Shown: one piece after another, positions 7,349-15,743 of the stretch | Layout of the letters: each line of letters starts with the position of its first letter | Position numbering within the stretch: position 1 is the stretch's first letter | NCBI GenBank assembly: GCA_030616025.1 | Contig: JAUWYD010000002.1 | Span: 1-23,456 of the forward strand | Length of the DNA: 23,456 nucleotides | Source: Chloroflexota bacterium | GTDB lineage: Bacteria > Chloroflexota > Anaerolineae > UBA7937 > B3-Chlor | Direction: 5' to 3' | Translations under genes and position numbers: made by a program | The notes under the pieces: generated by a model | What the model saw: only the letters and a program-made list of their open reading frames with translations | Databases searched by the model: none | Told to the model about the DNA's origin: nothing

Positions 7349-8074
7349 CTACGCACCGGCTTGACCAGATGCACTCACCGTGATCTCACCGAACAACTGC
7401 TGTTGCTCCACGATCACTTTGCGTCGCTTGATGAGTTGCAGCAGCGCCAGGAAGATAACGATGATCTCCATGCGGGAGGCCGCCTGAGCCAGAAGCTGGT
7501 TCAGGCTGAAGTGACGGAGTTCAGTCGCCAGTCTTTCCAGCTGGGCAATCTTTTCGGGGAGCGACACGTGGAAGGGAGTGACGACCTCGTCCACGGACGA
7601 TGTGGTCTGGGCAAGCATCGCTTGGCGAACCGCTTCCAGCAAACCATCCAGGGTGACACCCTCCAGACGAAAGCTGTTTTCCAACGGGGGCAGAGGCAAA
7701 AGACGCGCATAGGCCCTCAGGCCTTGTTCCTCCCTAGCTCTGAGTTCCTGCACCGCCTTTTTGAACCTTCGGTATTCGATGAGTCGTCTCACTAGTTCGT
7801 CGCCCACGTCCTCCTCTTCGTCCTCCGGCTCCCGAGGGGGCTGGGGGAGAAGTACGCGGGACTTGGTCAGAAGGAGCTTGGCGGCGATGATCAGGAAATC
7901 AGCCAGCTTGTCCGGCTCCAGTTTCTCCAGCTGGCTGATATGGTCGACGTATTGGTCCGTCACCGCAGCCAAGGAAACTTCGGTGATATCCAGTTCTCTG
8001 TCCTGGATGAGATGCAAGAGCAGGTCAAGAGGACCCTCGAAGACAGGGAGCGTTACTCTGTACATGGTGCCCAA
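7349..8074 (-). CDS. scpA: Segregation and condensation protein A (ScpA)
   Basis: Kleisin subunit of the bacterial condensin: ScpA bridges the SMC heads together with ScpB and helps compact and segregate the chromosome. The 241-residue protein has the N-terminal SMC-neck binding region with VFEGPLDLLLHLI (11-23), ITEVSLAAVTDQYV (30-43) and ADFLIIAAKLLLTKSR (58-73). An acidic central linker follows (80-95), and a C-terminal winged-helix region (about 195-231) ends in KVIVEQQQLFGEI. A TTG start is supported by AAGGA nine bases upstream; the ATG at 8065 (MYRVTLPVFEG) is the alternative and changes only three residues. The usual partner scpB is not next to it: the convergent gene ends 70 bases downstream. 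Confidence 0.93.
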   Translation of the reverse strand: MGTMYRVTLPVFEGPLDLLLHLIQDRELDITEVSLAAVTDQYVDHISQLEKLEPDKLADFLIIAAKLLLTKSRVLLPQPPREPEDEEEDVGDELVRRLIEYRRFKKAVQELRAREEQGLRAYARLLPLPPLENSFRLEGVTLDGLLEAVRQAMLAQTTSSVDEVVTPFHVSLPEKIAQLERLATELRHFSLNQLLAQAASRMEIIVIFLALLQLIKRRKVIVEQQQLFGEITVSASGQAGA

Positions 8075-8258
8075 ACTTCAGAATCCTTGATACGTGTCTC
8101 CACTGGCACCTGGTTGAACAGGCTTGTGCTTGATTTCTTGACTGCCGCAGTATCTGTGTGGTCAATGGCGCGGATCACTTGTCGCCTGGATGTATCCTGT
8201 TGCCTTGGCCTAAGCTTGCCTTCAACTGCGGCCTCTCAAGCGCATGGTCGCACAAACC

Positions 8259-8287
8259 ATTATACGGCAAGTCCAGGCTGCTGTCCA
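8259..8287 (-). promoter_or_regulatory. Candidate scpA promoter
   Basis: On the minus strand TGGACA (8287-8282, five of six consensus) and a perfect TATAAT (8264-8259) are separated by 17 bases. The expected start near 8252 would give scpA a leader of about 180 bases. Confidence 0.65.
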
Positions 8288-8322
8288 CGCGCCACTTGCC
8301 ATGTCTGCAGGCGCCTACGTGC

Positions 8323-8351
8323 TTGGCCTTGGGACGGAGAAGTGATATAAT
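8323..8351 (+). promoter_or_regulatory. Candidate promoter for the TPR-cdaA-cdaR-der operon
   Basis: TTGGCC (8323-8328) and a perfect TATAAT (8346-8351) are 17 bases apart. It faces the plus-strand operon and lies back to back with the scpA promoter. The first intact gene begins at 8801, so the leader would be about 440 bases and would include the carbamoyltransferase remnant. Confidence 0.55.
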
Positions 8352-8615
8352 GACGGAGGGCCGGACAATAGCTCTGTCATCGGCACTTCCTCATAGACCA
8401 AGCCTTGATGGGTTGGGGTTTGGAGGTGCAGCATGTCAGAGCGCTGGCACTTTGGAGCAAGCTCCTAGCGAACCCGACCAGCTGCAAGCGCTGGGCATGT
8501 GGACATGAAGATTGGCCGGCACGGGATGGGCACCCTGGCAAGTGCAGCGATGGACCCGTAGTCCCTTTTCTTGTACACCGTCAAGTGCTATATTATGTCG
8601 TGGAAGGACAGAGGA

Positions 8616-8790
8616 GTGAGGCATCTCATCTCGATTGCACAGCTTACGACGGATGAAATCTGGCGATTGCTGAACTTGGGAACCGACCTGACGAAGGCGT
8701 GGACGGCCGGTGCCATAGGCCAGTTCTTGCCGCCAAGACCCTGGCCGCGAGACAAGGATCGGTGTTTCTCACATAACGCACTGGAGTTGA
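8616..8790 (+). pseudogene. Remnant of an ornithine carbamoyltransferase-like gene (argF-like)
   Basis: From a GTG at 8616, with a GGAAGGA-type ribosome site seven bases upstream, the frame reads RHLISIAQLTTDEIWRLLNL and then LTKAWTAGA, which matches the N-terminal helix of ornithine/aspartate carbamoyltransferases. The frame then shifts. In another frame VLAAKTLA (about 8722-8745) resembles the family's LLAGKTLA strand. In a third frame TRIGVSH (about 8752-8772) resembles the carbamoyl-phosphate motif STRTRVSFE with the intervening residues missing. No further homology is seen before the next gene. KTLA favours the ornithine enzyme. I read it as a truncated, frameshifted fossil, assigned by eye. 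Confidence 0.5.
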
Positions 8791-8800
8791 TCGAGGGGAA

Positions 8801-11056
8801 ATGGCTGGGAATCGGGCTGCATTTGAGGCCGCTGTGAAGAAAGGCCACAGCTACGCATGGGAGAAGCAGTGGATGAAAGCCATTGAGCAGTATGAGTTGG
8901 CCACCGCTGAGTTCCCTGACGATGCTACAGCTCGGAGCGGCCTAGCGTTTGCCTATCTTAAGGGCGACAGGTTGAGGGAGGCTTTACGGGAGTACAGAAA
9001 GGTCTGTGAGCTGGGACCAAGTGACCCGGCGCCGAGGCGAAGAATAGCCCAGATTCTTGAGGATTTGGGTCGGGTTACAGATGCTGTAGAAGCTTGGATG
9101 ACTTTGGCCGAAATGTCCGTACAGGAGAAGGACTTGAGGCGGCCGATGGAAGCTTGGCAGCAGGCGATTCGCTTGCAGCCAGTAAACAAAGTAGCTCATG
9201 AGAAGCTTGCTGAGGCTCATGCTCACAGAGCTAACACGATAGAGGCCGTCAAGCTATACCTGACTCTGGCGCGGCTCCACTACGAGGATGGTGAGCATGA
9301 GCAGGCAGTGGAGTATTGCCAGCGGGTCGTGTCTCTTGATGGTCGGAACAAAGGAGCTCGCGCTCTCTTGGAGCGCATGGCTTCCGACGGAGAGCCAGTG
9401 GTTGCTGCAGGATCACTGGTTATGCGAAGAGAGGAACTCGGGCCCGTGGAAGTGGCGGTCCAACAGGCGCTTGCTAGCTTGGCTGAGGCTCTTCTCGGGG
9501 AAGGAGAACTCGTTGAAGGCACCGAACCTGTCGGCACGGAGGTGAATCGCTTGGAGTCCGACTCGACCCCCGTGGCGGATGTCGGAACCGTTCTAGGCAA
9601 GGCCATTGACTCTCATTCCAGAGGGCGGATCGACGAGGCGTTGAGCGAGTATGAGCAGGCGTTTCAGATGGGAGTGGGGCGAGTCGAGGTGCTATTCAAT
9701 CTGGGACTTCTCTACAAGGAACGATCGCGTTTCGAAGAAGCTGTGGATGTCCTGGAGAGCTCGGTGAACGTGCCCGAGTACCGCCTGGCTAGCCATCTTG
9801 CCCTGGGTGAATGCTACTGGGCTCAGGGCGAGGCGAATGCGGCTCTGGATCATTTTCTTGAGGCCCTGAAGATGATAGAACTGGATATCATGGACCAGGA
9901 CCGTGCCGATGAGATCGCCCGTTGTTACCGAGACCTGGCTGACAGCCATGGGAGTCGAGGTGATGGGCGGAAAACAGAAGTGCTCGTTCACTCTTTGACC
10001 GAGTTCCTCAGTGGCAGCGATTGGAAACGGAAGGCCGTCGAGGCGCGGCAGAAGCTTGACAGTTTGGCTGGAGACGGCATCACTCCCATTCTTCCCGAGT
10101 TGCTGGAGGTTCCTGGCGGCGATGAAGTGCTGGATATCATGGCGAAGAGCCGGGGATACCTGAAGAATGACATGCCCTTCATAGCCTTGGAGGAGTGCTA
10201 CAGGGCCATACAGATGGCCCCTACGTACTTGCCGCTGCACATCAGGTTGGCAGAGATATTCGCGCAGCAGGGCAAGTCGGAGGAAGCCGTGAGCAAGTAC
10301 GCCGCTGTGGCTAGGGCCTATTTGATGCGGGCCAGTCCGTACAAGGCAATCGAAGCATACGGCCGAGCCCTGCATGCGGCACCCATGAGCACATCTATCC
10401 GGGAGAAGCTGATAGACCTGCTCATAGAGCACGATGAGATAGATCTGGCTGTGGACGAATACATGGCCCTGGGTGAGAGTTGCTATCGGTTGGCTCGTGT
10501 GGATATGGCTTTGGAGAGATACGAGCAAGCTTTGGGCTTGGCTCATCGAACGGCAACTCCGACGGACTGGGAGGTCAGGATACTGCATCGAATGGCTGAT
10601 CTTCACATGCAGCGAGTCCGTTGGAAGAGCGCGATGGCCATCTACGAGAAGATTAGACAGTTGTCGCCCAACGATGAAGACGCCAGGCTTCGCTTGGTAG
10701 AGTTGCACTACAAGCTTGGTCGGCAAGAAGCGGCCTTGAGGGAGTTGGACGCCTTGATCGTCCACTACGGAAAGCTGAAGGAGTTCGAGAAGATCACTAA
10801 CACCCTACGAGAACTGGTTTCTTCAGACCCGCAGGATATTTCTCTCCGGTCACGGTTGGGCAGGATATACATTGAGCTTGGTATGAAGAAGGAAGCCATA
10901 GCGGAGCTTGACACCGTGGGAGAGTTACAGTTAGAGGCCGGTCGCAAGAGAGATGCAATAGAAACTCTTGGGACCATAATAACCCTGGGACCAGAGGAAA
11001 AAGAGGCGTATACGCAACTCTTGCGCGAACTTGACAAGAGTTCGGACTCCGAGTGA
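8801..11056 (+). CDS. Large tetratricopeptide-repeat protein
   Basis: A 751-residue soluble protein made almost entirely of TPR helices, with no signal peptide or membrane segment. TPR units are clear at about residues 12-80 (AIEQYELATAEFPDDATAR, then ALREYRKVCELGPSDPAPR), 115-185, 255-350, 450-580 and 590-740, where the Ala/Gly/Pro pattern of the 34-residue repeat is obvious. A less regular acidic segment (about 195-250) separates the first block from the rest. Such proteins are scaffolds; no enzymatic motif is visible. It begins a four-gene plus-strand run and ends 50 bases before cdaA, so a link to c-di-AMP synthesis or to the envelope is possible but inferred. A purine-rich GAGGGG lies unusually close to the ATG, with GGAG further out. 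Confidence 0.85.
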   Translation: MAGNRAAFEAAVKKGHSYAWEKQWMKAIEQYELATAEFPDDATARSGLAFAYLKGDRLREALREYRKVCELGPSDPAPRRRIAQILEDLGRVTDAVEAWMTLAEMSVQEKDLRRPMEAWQQAIRLQPVNKVAHEKLAEAHAHRANTIEAVKLYLTLARLHYEDGEHEQAVEYCQRVVSLDGRNKGARALLERMASDGEPVVAAGSLVMRREELGPVEVAVQQALASLAEALLGEGELVEGTEPVGTEVNRLESDSTPVADVGTVLGKAIDSHSRGRIDEALSEYEQAFQMGVGRVEVLFNLGLLYKERSRFEEAVDVLESSVNVPEYRLASHLALGECYWAQGEANAALDHFLEALKMIELDIMDQDRADEIARCYRDLADSHGSRGDGRKTEVLVHSLTEFLSGSDWKRKAVEARQKLDSLAGDGITPILPELLEVPGGDEVLDIMAKSRGYLKNDMPFIALEECYRAIQMAPTYLPLHIRLAEIFAQQGKSEEAVSKYAAVARAYLMRASPYKAIEAYGRALHAAPMSTSIREKLIDLLIEHDEIDLAVDEYMALGESCYRLARVDMALERYEQALGLAHRTATPTDWEVRILHRMADLHMQRVRWKSAMAIYEKIRQLSPNDEDARLRLVELHYKLGRQEAALRELDALIVHYGKLKEFEKITNTLRELVSSDPQDISLRSRLGRIYIELGMKKEAIAELDTVGELQLEAGRKRDAIETLGTIITLGPEEKEAYTQLLRELDKSSDSE

Positions 11057-11106
11057 GCTAGTATGATGGCTTGGAAGGAGCGGCGTCAGGTACTGCGAGG
11101 GGCCAC

Positions 11107-11883
11107 GTGTCGGATGTTCTTTGGATACTTTCGCATTTTCACCTAAGAGATCTCGTTGACATACTGCTTGTGACTGTGATCTTTTGGGGCTTGCTCTTCC
11201 TCGTGAAGGGAACTAGGGCAGTTGCCCTGATGAGGGGGGTTCTTCTCCTCGTCATTGTCGCCGTATTGGCCAGCAATTCCCTCTCTCTAACTGCCTTCAA
11301 CTGGCTGATTCGCAATACACTTCCTGCGCTCTTGGTAGCCGTGCCAGTGATCTTTCAGCCGGAACTCCGTCGGGCTTTGGAGCGCCTTGGACGGGGTGGG
11401 GGCCTGATAAGCTTCACGTCGACAGAGGCCGGCGCGATGAAGGTCAGCAGGCACATCGCGCGAGCAGCGCAGCTGCTGGCGGAGCGCAGGTACGGCGCTT
11501 TGATAGTGGTGGAGCGCGACACCGGCCTCCAGGAGTATGTGGATACCGGGGTGCCAATAGACGGAGAGGTGAGTGTCGAGCTTCTGCTGACCGTTTTTCA
11601 GCCTAATACTGCGCTGCACGACGGCGCAGCCATCATAAGGGGTGACAGAATCGTCGCTGCCGCCTGCATTCTGCCCCTGGCCGAGACCAGTCACGTACGC
11701 CGTGGCTGGGGCCTGCGACACAGAGCAGCGGCGGGCATTACGGAGCAGAGCGATGCTGTGGCAACCATCGTTTCTGAGGAAACCGGTGTCATCTCGGTGG
11801 CGAGGCACGGACGTTTGGTGAGCCACCTGGATGAATCTCGCTTGAGAGAGATGCTGGCGGTCCACGCAGTCGTAGAGCAGTAG
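11107..11883 (+). CDS. cdaA: Membrane diadenylate cyclase CdaA
   Basis: Makes the second messenger c-di-AMP from two ATP; in many Gram-positive-type bacteria it governs potassium and osmotic balance and wall integrity. The 258-residue protein has three transmembrane helices (about 17-33, 37-56 and 60-83) followed by the DAC domain. The DAC domain contains GALIVVERDTGL, LHDGAAII (catalytic DGA at 172-174), the RHR motif at 204-206 within GLRHRAAAGITEQSDA, and IVSEETGVIS. GTG 11107 is chosen because the result, M-SDVLWILSHF, fits the family and has GAGG six bases upstream. An open frame reaches a TTG at 11071 without a good ribosome site. The next gene is its usual partner cdaR. Confidence 0.94.
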   Translation: MSDVLWILSHFHLRDLVDILLVTVIFWGLLFLVKGTRAVALMRGVLLLVIVAVLASNSLSLTAFNWLIRNTLPALLVAVPVIFQPELRRALERLGRGGGLISFTSTEAGAMKVSRHIARAAQLLAERRYGALIVVERDTGLQEYVDTGVPIDGEVSVELLLTVFQPNTALHDGAAIIRGDRIVAAACILPLAETSHVRRGWGLRHRAAAGITEQSDAVATIVSEETGVISVARHGRLVSHLDESRLREMLAVHAVVEQ

Positions 11884-11891
11884 TGAGGTCT

Positions 11892-11912
11892 GTGCCTTCA
11901 GTCTGGAGGCAC
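11892..11912 (+). other. Stem-loop in the cdaA-cdaR spacer
   Basis: GTGCCTTC (11892-11899) can pair with GGAGGCAC (11905-11912), an eight-pair stem with one G-T pair and a five-base loop, followed by TTCTCTG. The T-run is too weak for a clear terminator. It fills most of the 47-base spacer just upstream of the cdaR ribosome site and could tune cdaR expression or mRNA processing. Confidence 0.4.
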
Positions 11913-11936
11913 TTCTCTGACAAGGGATGAGTGGGT

Positions 11937-13151
11937 ATGACACGTTCTCTCCTCAGTGTCAGTAACCTGAGTTCATTGATAATGGCGTTGATCCTGGCGT
12001 TGATGGTCTGGATGGGGGCCACGATTCAGGAGAACCCTTTCGCCGAGGGGTTCCTGCCCGAAGAGGTCGCCGTGGAGGTAATCAACAGAGGAGAAGGCTT
12101 CGTCATTGTGGGAGGAGTGGATCAAGGCGTCAGCGTTAAGGTGCGGACCCCGGAATCTGTCTGGGAGGACCTTAGGGGCAGCAGTTTTCGAGCTTACGTC
12201 GATCTAGAGGGTTTGGACGTGGGATTGCATGAGGTGCCCATTCAGGTAGAGCCGGCAGGCAATATGGTGAGGGTCCTGGAGACGTCACCTGCGGTGCTCA
12301 CGTTGCGGCTGGACCGGAGGTCCGAGAGAATAGTCCCCGTTAGAGTCAGCACCGTTGGCGAGCCCCCCCAAGGGTATAGGAGGGGCGGTCTGCAGGTGGA
12401 TCCAGGTCATGTGATAGTCAGTGGACCACTGACCTTGGTGGATCAGGTCGTGCAGGTCACGGCGGAGGTGTACCTCAGAGGGGAAAAAGAAGCCTTCGAG
12501 CGCAACGCCGCACTGACGCCGAGAGATGAGGTCGGCAACGCTGTAACAGGGTTAGAGGTGGACCACCAATCGGTGAGGGTGACTGTGCCCATAGAGCGAA
12601 TAGTGGGCTATCGGGACCTGTCTATCAAGACCGTGACTCAAGGGACGCCGGCTCCCGGCTATTGGATTAGCAGCATCAATGCTGACCCTTCTACTGTTAC
12701 CGTTGTCGGAGATCCTGAGATCGTTGACGAAATACCTGGCTATTTGGAGACCTATCCTATCGACCTTGAGGGCGCCCGAGAAGAAATCTCACAACAGGTG
12801 GCCATACTCTTTCCGGAAGGCGTCTCTTCGTTGGAGGATGTAGCAACTGTTCAAGCCCTCATCGAAATATCCCCCGTTCTTGGAGGGCAGACCGTGCAAC
12901 TCACCCCTGTGATCCAAGGCTTGGGTAGAGGCCTAGAGGCCAGTTTCTCTCCCGATACAGTGGAAGTCATCGTTTCAGGGCCCTTGTCAGAACTCGAGGC
13001 CTTAGAGGCGGGAGATGTGCGAGTCCTCTTGGATCTCTCGGACTATGAGCCGGGCACTCATTTCGTCCCACTCACAGTTGACAGGCCTGAATCCTTGGAG
13101 GTACAGGCTATTCTTCCCGACCAGGTCGAGGTGGTGATTCGGGAATCATGA
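11937..13151 (+). CDS. cdaR: YbbR-domain protein CdaR, regulator of CdaA
   Basis: Extracytoplasmic partner that modulates CdaA activity. The 404-residue protein has a short cytoplasmic N-terminus and one transmembrane helix (about 10-29). It then has four YbbR-like beta-rich repeats with recurring motifs of the type P-x-x-V-x-V-x-G (HVIVSGPLTLVDQV, TVTVVGDPEIVDEI, TVEVIVSGPLSELEAL) and the LTLRLDRR/VTVPIER strand ends between repeats. The ATG at 11937 follows an AAGGG ribosome site; GTG at 11931 is a close in-frame alternative adding two residues. It follows cdaA by about 50 bases and overlaps der by ATGA. In many genomes glmM comes next; here it is der. Confidence 0.9.
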   Translation: MTRSLLSVSNLSSLIMALILALMVWMGATIQENPFAEGFLPEEVAVEVINRGEGFVIVGGVDQGVSVKVRTPESVWEDLRGSSFRAYVDLEGLDVGLHEVPIQVEPAGNMVRVLETSPAVLTLRLDRRSERIVPVRVSTVGEPPQGYRRGGLQVDPGHVIVSGPLTLVDQVVQVTAEVYLRGEKEAFERNAALTPRDEVGNAVTGLEVDHQSVRVTVPIERIVGYRDLSIKTVTQGTPAPGYWISSINADPSTVTVVGDPEIVDEIPGYLETYPIDLEGAREEISQQVAILFPEGVSSLEDVATVQALIEISPVLGGQTVQLTPVIQGLGRGLEASFSPDTVEVIVSGPLSELEALEAGDVRVLLDLSDYEPGTHFVPLTVDRPESLEVQAILPDQVEVVIRES

Positions 13152-14458
13152 CCAAGCCATTGGTCGCCCTGGTTGGTCGCCCCAATGTCGGAAAGTCCAC
13201 TCTTTTCAACCGCCTGATTGAGGAGCCCCTGGCCATTGTCGAGGATGTGCCAGGCACCACCCGAGATCGAATCTATGCCGATGCCGAATGGGGTGGCCGC
13301 GCCCTCACTATGATCGACACAGGCGGGATGTTTCCCAATTCCACTGGTGACCTCGTGGCTTCGGTGCGGGATCAAGTAGAGATAGCCATTGCTGAGGCAG
13401 AGGTCATCATTCTCATGGTTGATGTCGAAGAGGGGTTGACGGCAAGCGACCTCGAAATCGCCCAGCTTCTACGGCGTTCCAACAAGCCGATGCTCCTGGC
13501 AGTCAACAAGGCCGACAACGAGAGCCGTCGTAGGGCGGCGGTGGGATTCTACGAGTTGGGCATGGGCGATCCGTATCCCATTTCGGCTTTGCATGGCACC
13601 GGCACTGGAGACCTGCTAGATGCTCTCTTGCATGTCCTGCCCCCTCGGGAACCGGAAGAGCCGACAGAGGGGATCAAGGTAGCGATAGTGGGTCGACCCA
13701 ATGTGGGTAAGTCCTCGCTTCTCAACACCATCCTGGGTCAAGAGCGCATGATCGTCAGCGAAAAGCCAGGCACGACCCGAGATGCCGTGGACAGCTTTAT
13801 CGAATGGGATGGGCAGCCCGTGACGTTGATAGATACAGCGGGAATTCGACGACGCGGTCGCGTAGCGCCTGGCATAGAGAGATACAGCGTCATACGGGCG
13901 CTGAGGGCCGTCCAGCGTGCCGACGTGGTCTTGCTGTTGATAGACGCTGTAGAGGGGGTTACGGCTCAAGACGCTCACATCGCTGGATACATCGTCGACG
14001 AGGCCAAGGGTATCGTTGTCGTCGTAAACAAGTGGGATCTCGTCCAAAAGGACACCCACACTATGGAGCAATACTCCCATCAGATCAGACGCGCGCTCAA
14101 GTTTGTCTCCTATTCCCCCTTGGTCTTTGTCTCCGCCATTACTGGACAGCGGGTGGGACAGGCGATGGATGTGGCTCTGAGGGTCCAACGGGCAAGATGC
14201 GTCAGGATACGTACGGCCGATCTAAACAAGCTCATGCGAGATGCAGTGTCCCTGCACTCACCACCCTCCAAGAGGGGCAAGCGTCTGAGGATCTATTACG
14301 CGACGCAGGTCGGGGTAGCTCCTCCCTCGTTCGTCTTGTTCGTGAACGATCCTCAGTTGGTGCATTTCACTTATCGGCGCTACTTGCAGAACCAGCTGCG
14401 AGAGGCTGTCGGCTTTGAAGGCTCGCCCTTGCGACTTGCGTTCCGCAAGAGGGGGTAA
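13148..14458 (+). CDS. der: Ribosome-assembly GTPase Der (EngA)
   Basis: Essential tandem-GTPase factor in 50S subunit maturation. In the 436-residue protein G domain 1 has GRPNVGKST (10-18), PGTTRD (35-40), DTGG (57-60) and NKAD (120-123). G domain 2 has GRPNVGKSS (182-190), PGTTRD (207-212), DTAG (229-232) and NKWD (294-297). A C-terminal KH-like domain covers about 350-436 with KRLRIYYATQVGVAPPSFVLFVN. All GTPase motifs are intact and length is typical. The start codon overlaps the cdaR stop (ATGA), so its translation is probably coupled to cdaR. It ends the operon, 34 bases from the convergent acyl-CoA dehydrogenase gene. Confidence 0.97.
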   Translation: MTKPLVALVGRPNVGKSTLFNRLIEEPLAIVEDVPGTTRDRIYADAEWGGRALTMIDTGGMFPNSTGDLVASVRDQVEIAIAEAEVIILMVDVEEGLTASDLEIAQLLRRSNKPMLLAVNKADNESRRRAAVGFYELGMGDPYPISALHGTGTGDLLDALLHVLPPREPEEPTEGIKVAIVGRPNVGKSSLLNTILGQERMIVSEKPGTTRDAVDSFIEWDGQPVTLIDTAGIRRRGRVAPGIERYSVIRALRAVQRADVVLLLIDAVEGVTAQDAHIAGYIVDEAKGIVVVVNKWDLVQKDTHTMEQYSHQIRRALKFVSYSPLVFVSAITGQRVGQAMDVALRVQRARCVRIRTADLNKLMRDAVSLHSPPSKRGKRLRIYYATQVGVAPPSFVLFVNDPQLVHFTYRRYLQNQLREAVGFEGSPLRLAFRKRG

Positions 14459-14492
14459 CAGGGGTGGGGGATGTGGAGCGATATCAGCGCTG

Positions 14493-15641
14493 CTACCTTG
14501 CGTCGAGCACCTGGCGAGCAATGACCAGTCTCTGAATCTCTGAGGTTCCCTCACCTATCTGGGTGAGTCGATTGTCTCTATAGAAACGCTCAACGGGGTA
14601 GTCTTTGGTGTACCCGTAGCCGGCGTAGATTTGCATGGCGTTGAAGCAGGCCAGTTCAGCAGCCTCTGAGGCAAACAGTTTCCCCATGGCCGCCTCCTTC
14701 GTGAACTTCTTTCCTCGATCCTCCAGATAGGCGGATTTGTACACCAGTAGACGTGCGGCCTCCAGTCTGGTCGACGCGTCGGCTATCATCCACTGAACGG
14801 CCTGAAAGTCAGCGATCGGCCGCTCAAATTGGTGTCGTTCCTTGGCGTATTTGACGGACGCTTCCAGTGCCGCCTGCCCGAGCCCCAATGCCATTGCGCC
14901 GATGCTGATGCGCCCTCCATCGAGCACGTCTAGGATCTGCCCGAACCCTTCACCCTCTTTGCCCAAGAGGTTCTCCTTGGGGATTCGACACTCCTCGTAG
15001 AAGAGCTGCGACGTGGGAGAGCCTCTCAGTCCGAACTTGTCTTCTTCCTTCCCCACCGAAAAGCCCGGTCTGTCAGTTTCCACAATGAATGTAGATATCC
15101 CGTGAGAGCCTCGCGCAGAAGGGTCAGTCTTGGCGGCGGTGATCACTGTTCCCGCTATGGGGCCATTTGTGATCAACGACTTGGCTCCGTTGATCACCCA
15201 TTCGTTGCCGTCCGAGACTGCGGTGGTCTTCGTCGAGCCCGCGTCCGAACCAGCCTCAGGCTCCGTCAGACCAAACGCTCCGATTGCCTCGCCCCTAGCA
15301 AGGGGAGTAAGATACTTTCTCTTCTGCTCCTCGCTTCCGAAAAGATAAATGGGTGAGCTGCCCAGAGAGATGTGGGCCGCGTAGGAGATTCCATGCGAAC
15401 CGCAAGCGCGAGATATCTCCTCCACGGCTATGGCATAGCACACGGTGTCCGCTCCCGCCCCACCATATTCTTCCGGCCAGGGCAGGCCCATGATCCCGAG
15501 CTCCCCCATCTTCTTGAAAGTCTCGAAGGGGAACCGGCCTTCCCGGTCTATCTCGCTGGCGATGGGCATGATCTCATTCTCGGCAAAATCACGCACCATC
15601 TCACGGATCATTCGTTGTTCTTCACTGAGCTGGAAATCCAT
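14493..15641 (-). CDS. Acyl-CoA dehydrogenase
   Basis: FAD-dependent enzyme that introduces the alpha-beta double bond into an acyl-CoA and passes electrons to ETF. The 382-residue protein has the N-terminal helical domain (LSEEQRMIREMVRDFAENE), the flavin-binding segment GAFGLTEPEAGSDAGS (121-136) and the substrate/FAD region WVINGAKSLITNG (148-160). The C-terminal domain ends in MQIYAGYGYTKDYPVERFYRD and IGEGTSEIQR, where Glu364 matches the catalytic base of short/medium-chain family members. ATG 15641 is chosen over upstream in-frame starts because MDFQLSEEQR is the family start, with AGAGGA about nine bases upstream. It is the last gene of the thiolase/DUF35 operon, so it probably acts on the same acyl-CoA pathway. 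The substrate cannot be read from sequence. Confidence 0.93.
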   Translation of the reverse strand: MDFQLSEEQRMIREMVRDFAENEIMPIASEIDREGRFPFETFKKMGELGIMGLPWPEEYGGAGADTVCYAIAVEEISRACGSHGISYAAHISLGSSPIYLFGSEEQKRKYLTPLARGEAIGAFGLTEPEAGSDAGSTKTTAVSDGNEWVINGAKSLITNGPIAGTVITAAKTDPSARGSHGISTFIVETDRPGFSVGKEEDKFGLRGSPTSQLFYEECRIPKENLLGKEGEGFGQILDVLDGGRISIGAMALGLGQAALEASVKYAKERHQFERPIADFQAVQWMIADASTRLEAARLLVYKSAYLEDRGKKFTKEAAMGKLFASEAAELACFNAMQIYAGYGYTKDYPVERFYRDNRLTQIGEGTSEIQRLVIARQVLDAR

Positions 15642-15743
15642 GATCTTCAATCCTCTTTCGGCATCTGGCGATCGCGGTCCGTTGTGGGCAGCTAGAGGCT
15701 TTGCGCCAGCTCGGGTCTGCCTTCTCGTGGTGCGACCCAACGC

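Larger units (their letters stand above)
8075..8800. other. Gene-poor divergent spacer between scpA and the TPR gene
   Basis: This 726-base stretch has no intact gene I can defend. It holds two divergent promoter-like sites (minus 8259-8287, plus 8323-8351) and, near its right end, a broken carbamoyltransferase-like reading frame (8616 to about 8790). The remaining open frames, for example 8158-8508 and 8405-8656 on the plus strand, encode Cys/Trp/Pro-rich peptides with no recognisable domain. I recognise no tRNA, riboswitch or other structured RNA here. Confidence 0.6.

Noticed and set aside
9692..10765. A 357-codon open frame on the minus strand inside the TPR gene.
   Set aside because: It is the antisense shadow of the TPR repeats, with no domain or ribosome site, and the plus-strand TPR pattern is unmistakable.
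11031..11067. TTGACA followed by TATGAT upstream of cdaA.
   Set aside because: The spacer is 25 bases, too long for a sigma70 promoter, and the TTGACA is inside the TPR coding sequence.
14459..14492. Possible bidirectional terminator between der and the acyl-CoA dehydrogenase gene.
   Set aside because: The best stem around AGCG/CGCT is four pairs with no T-run on either strand.
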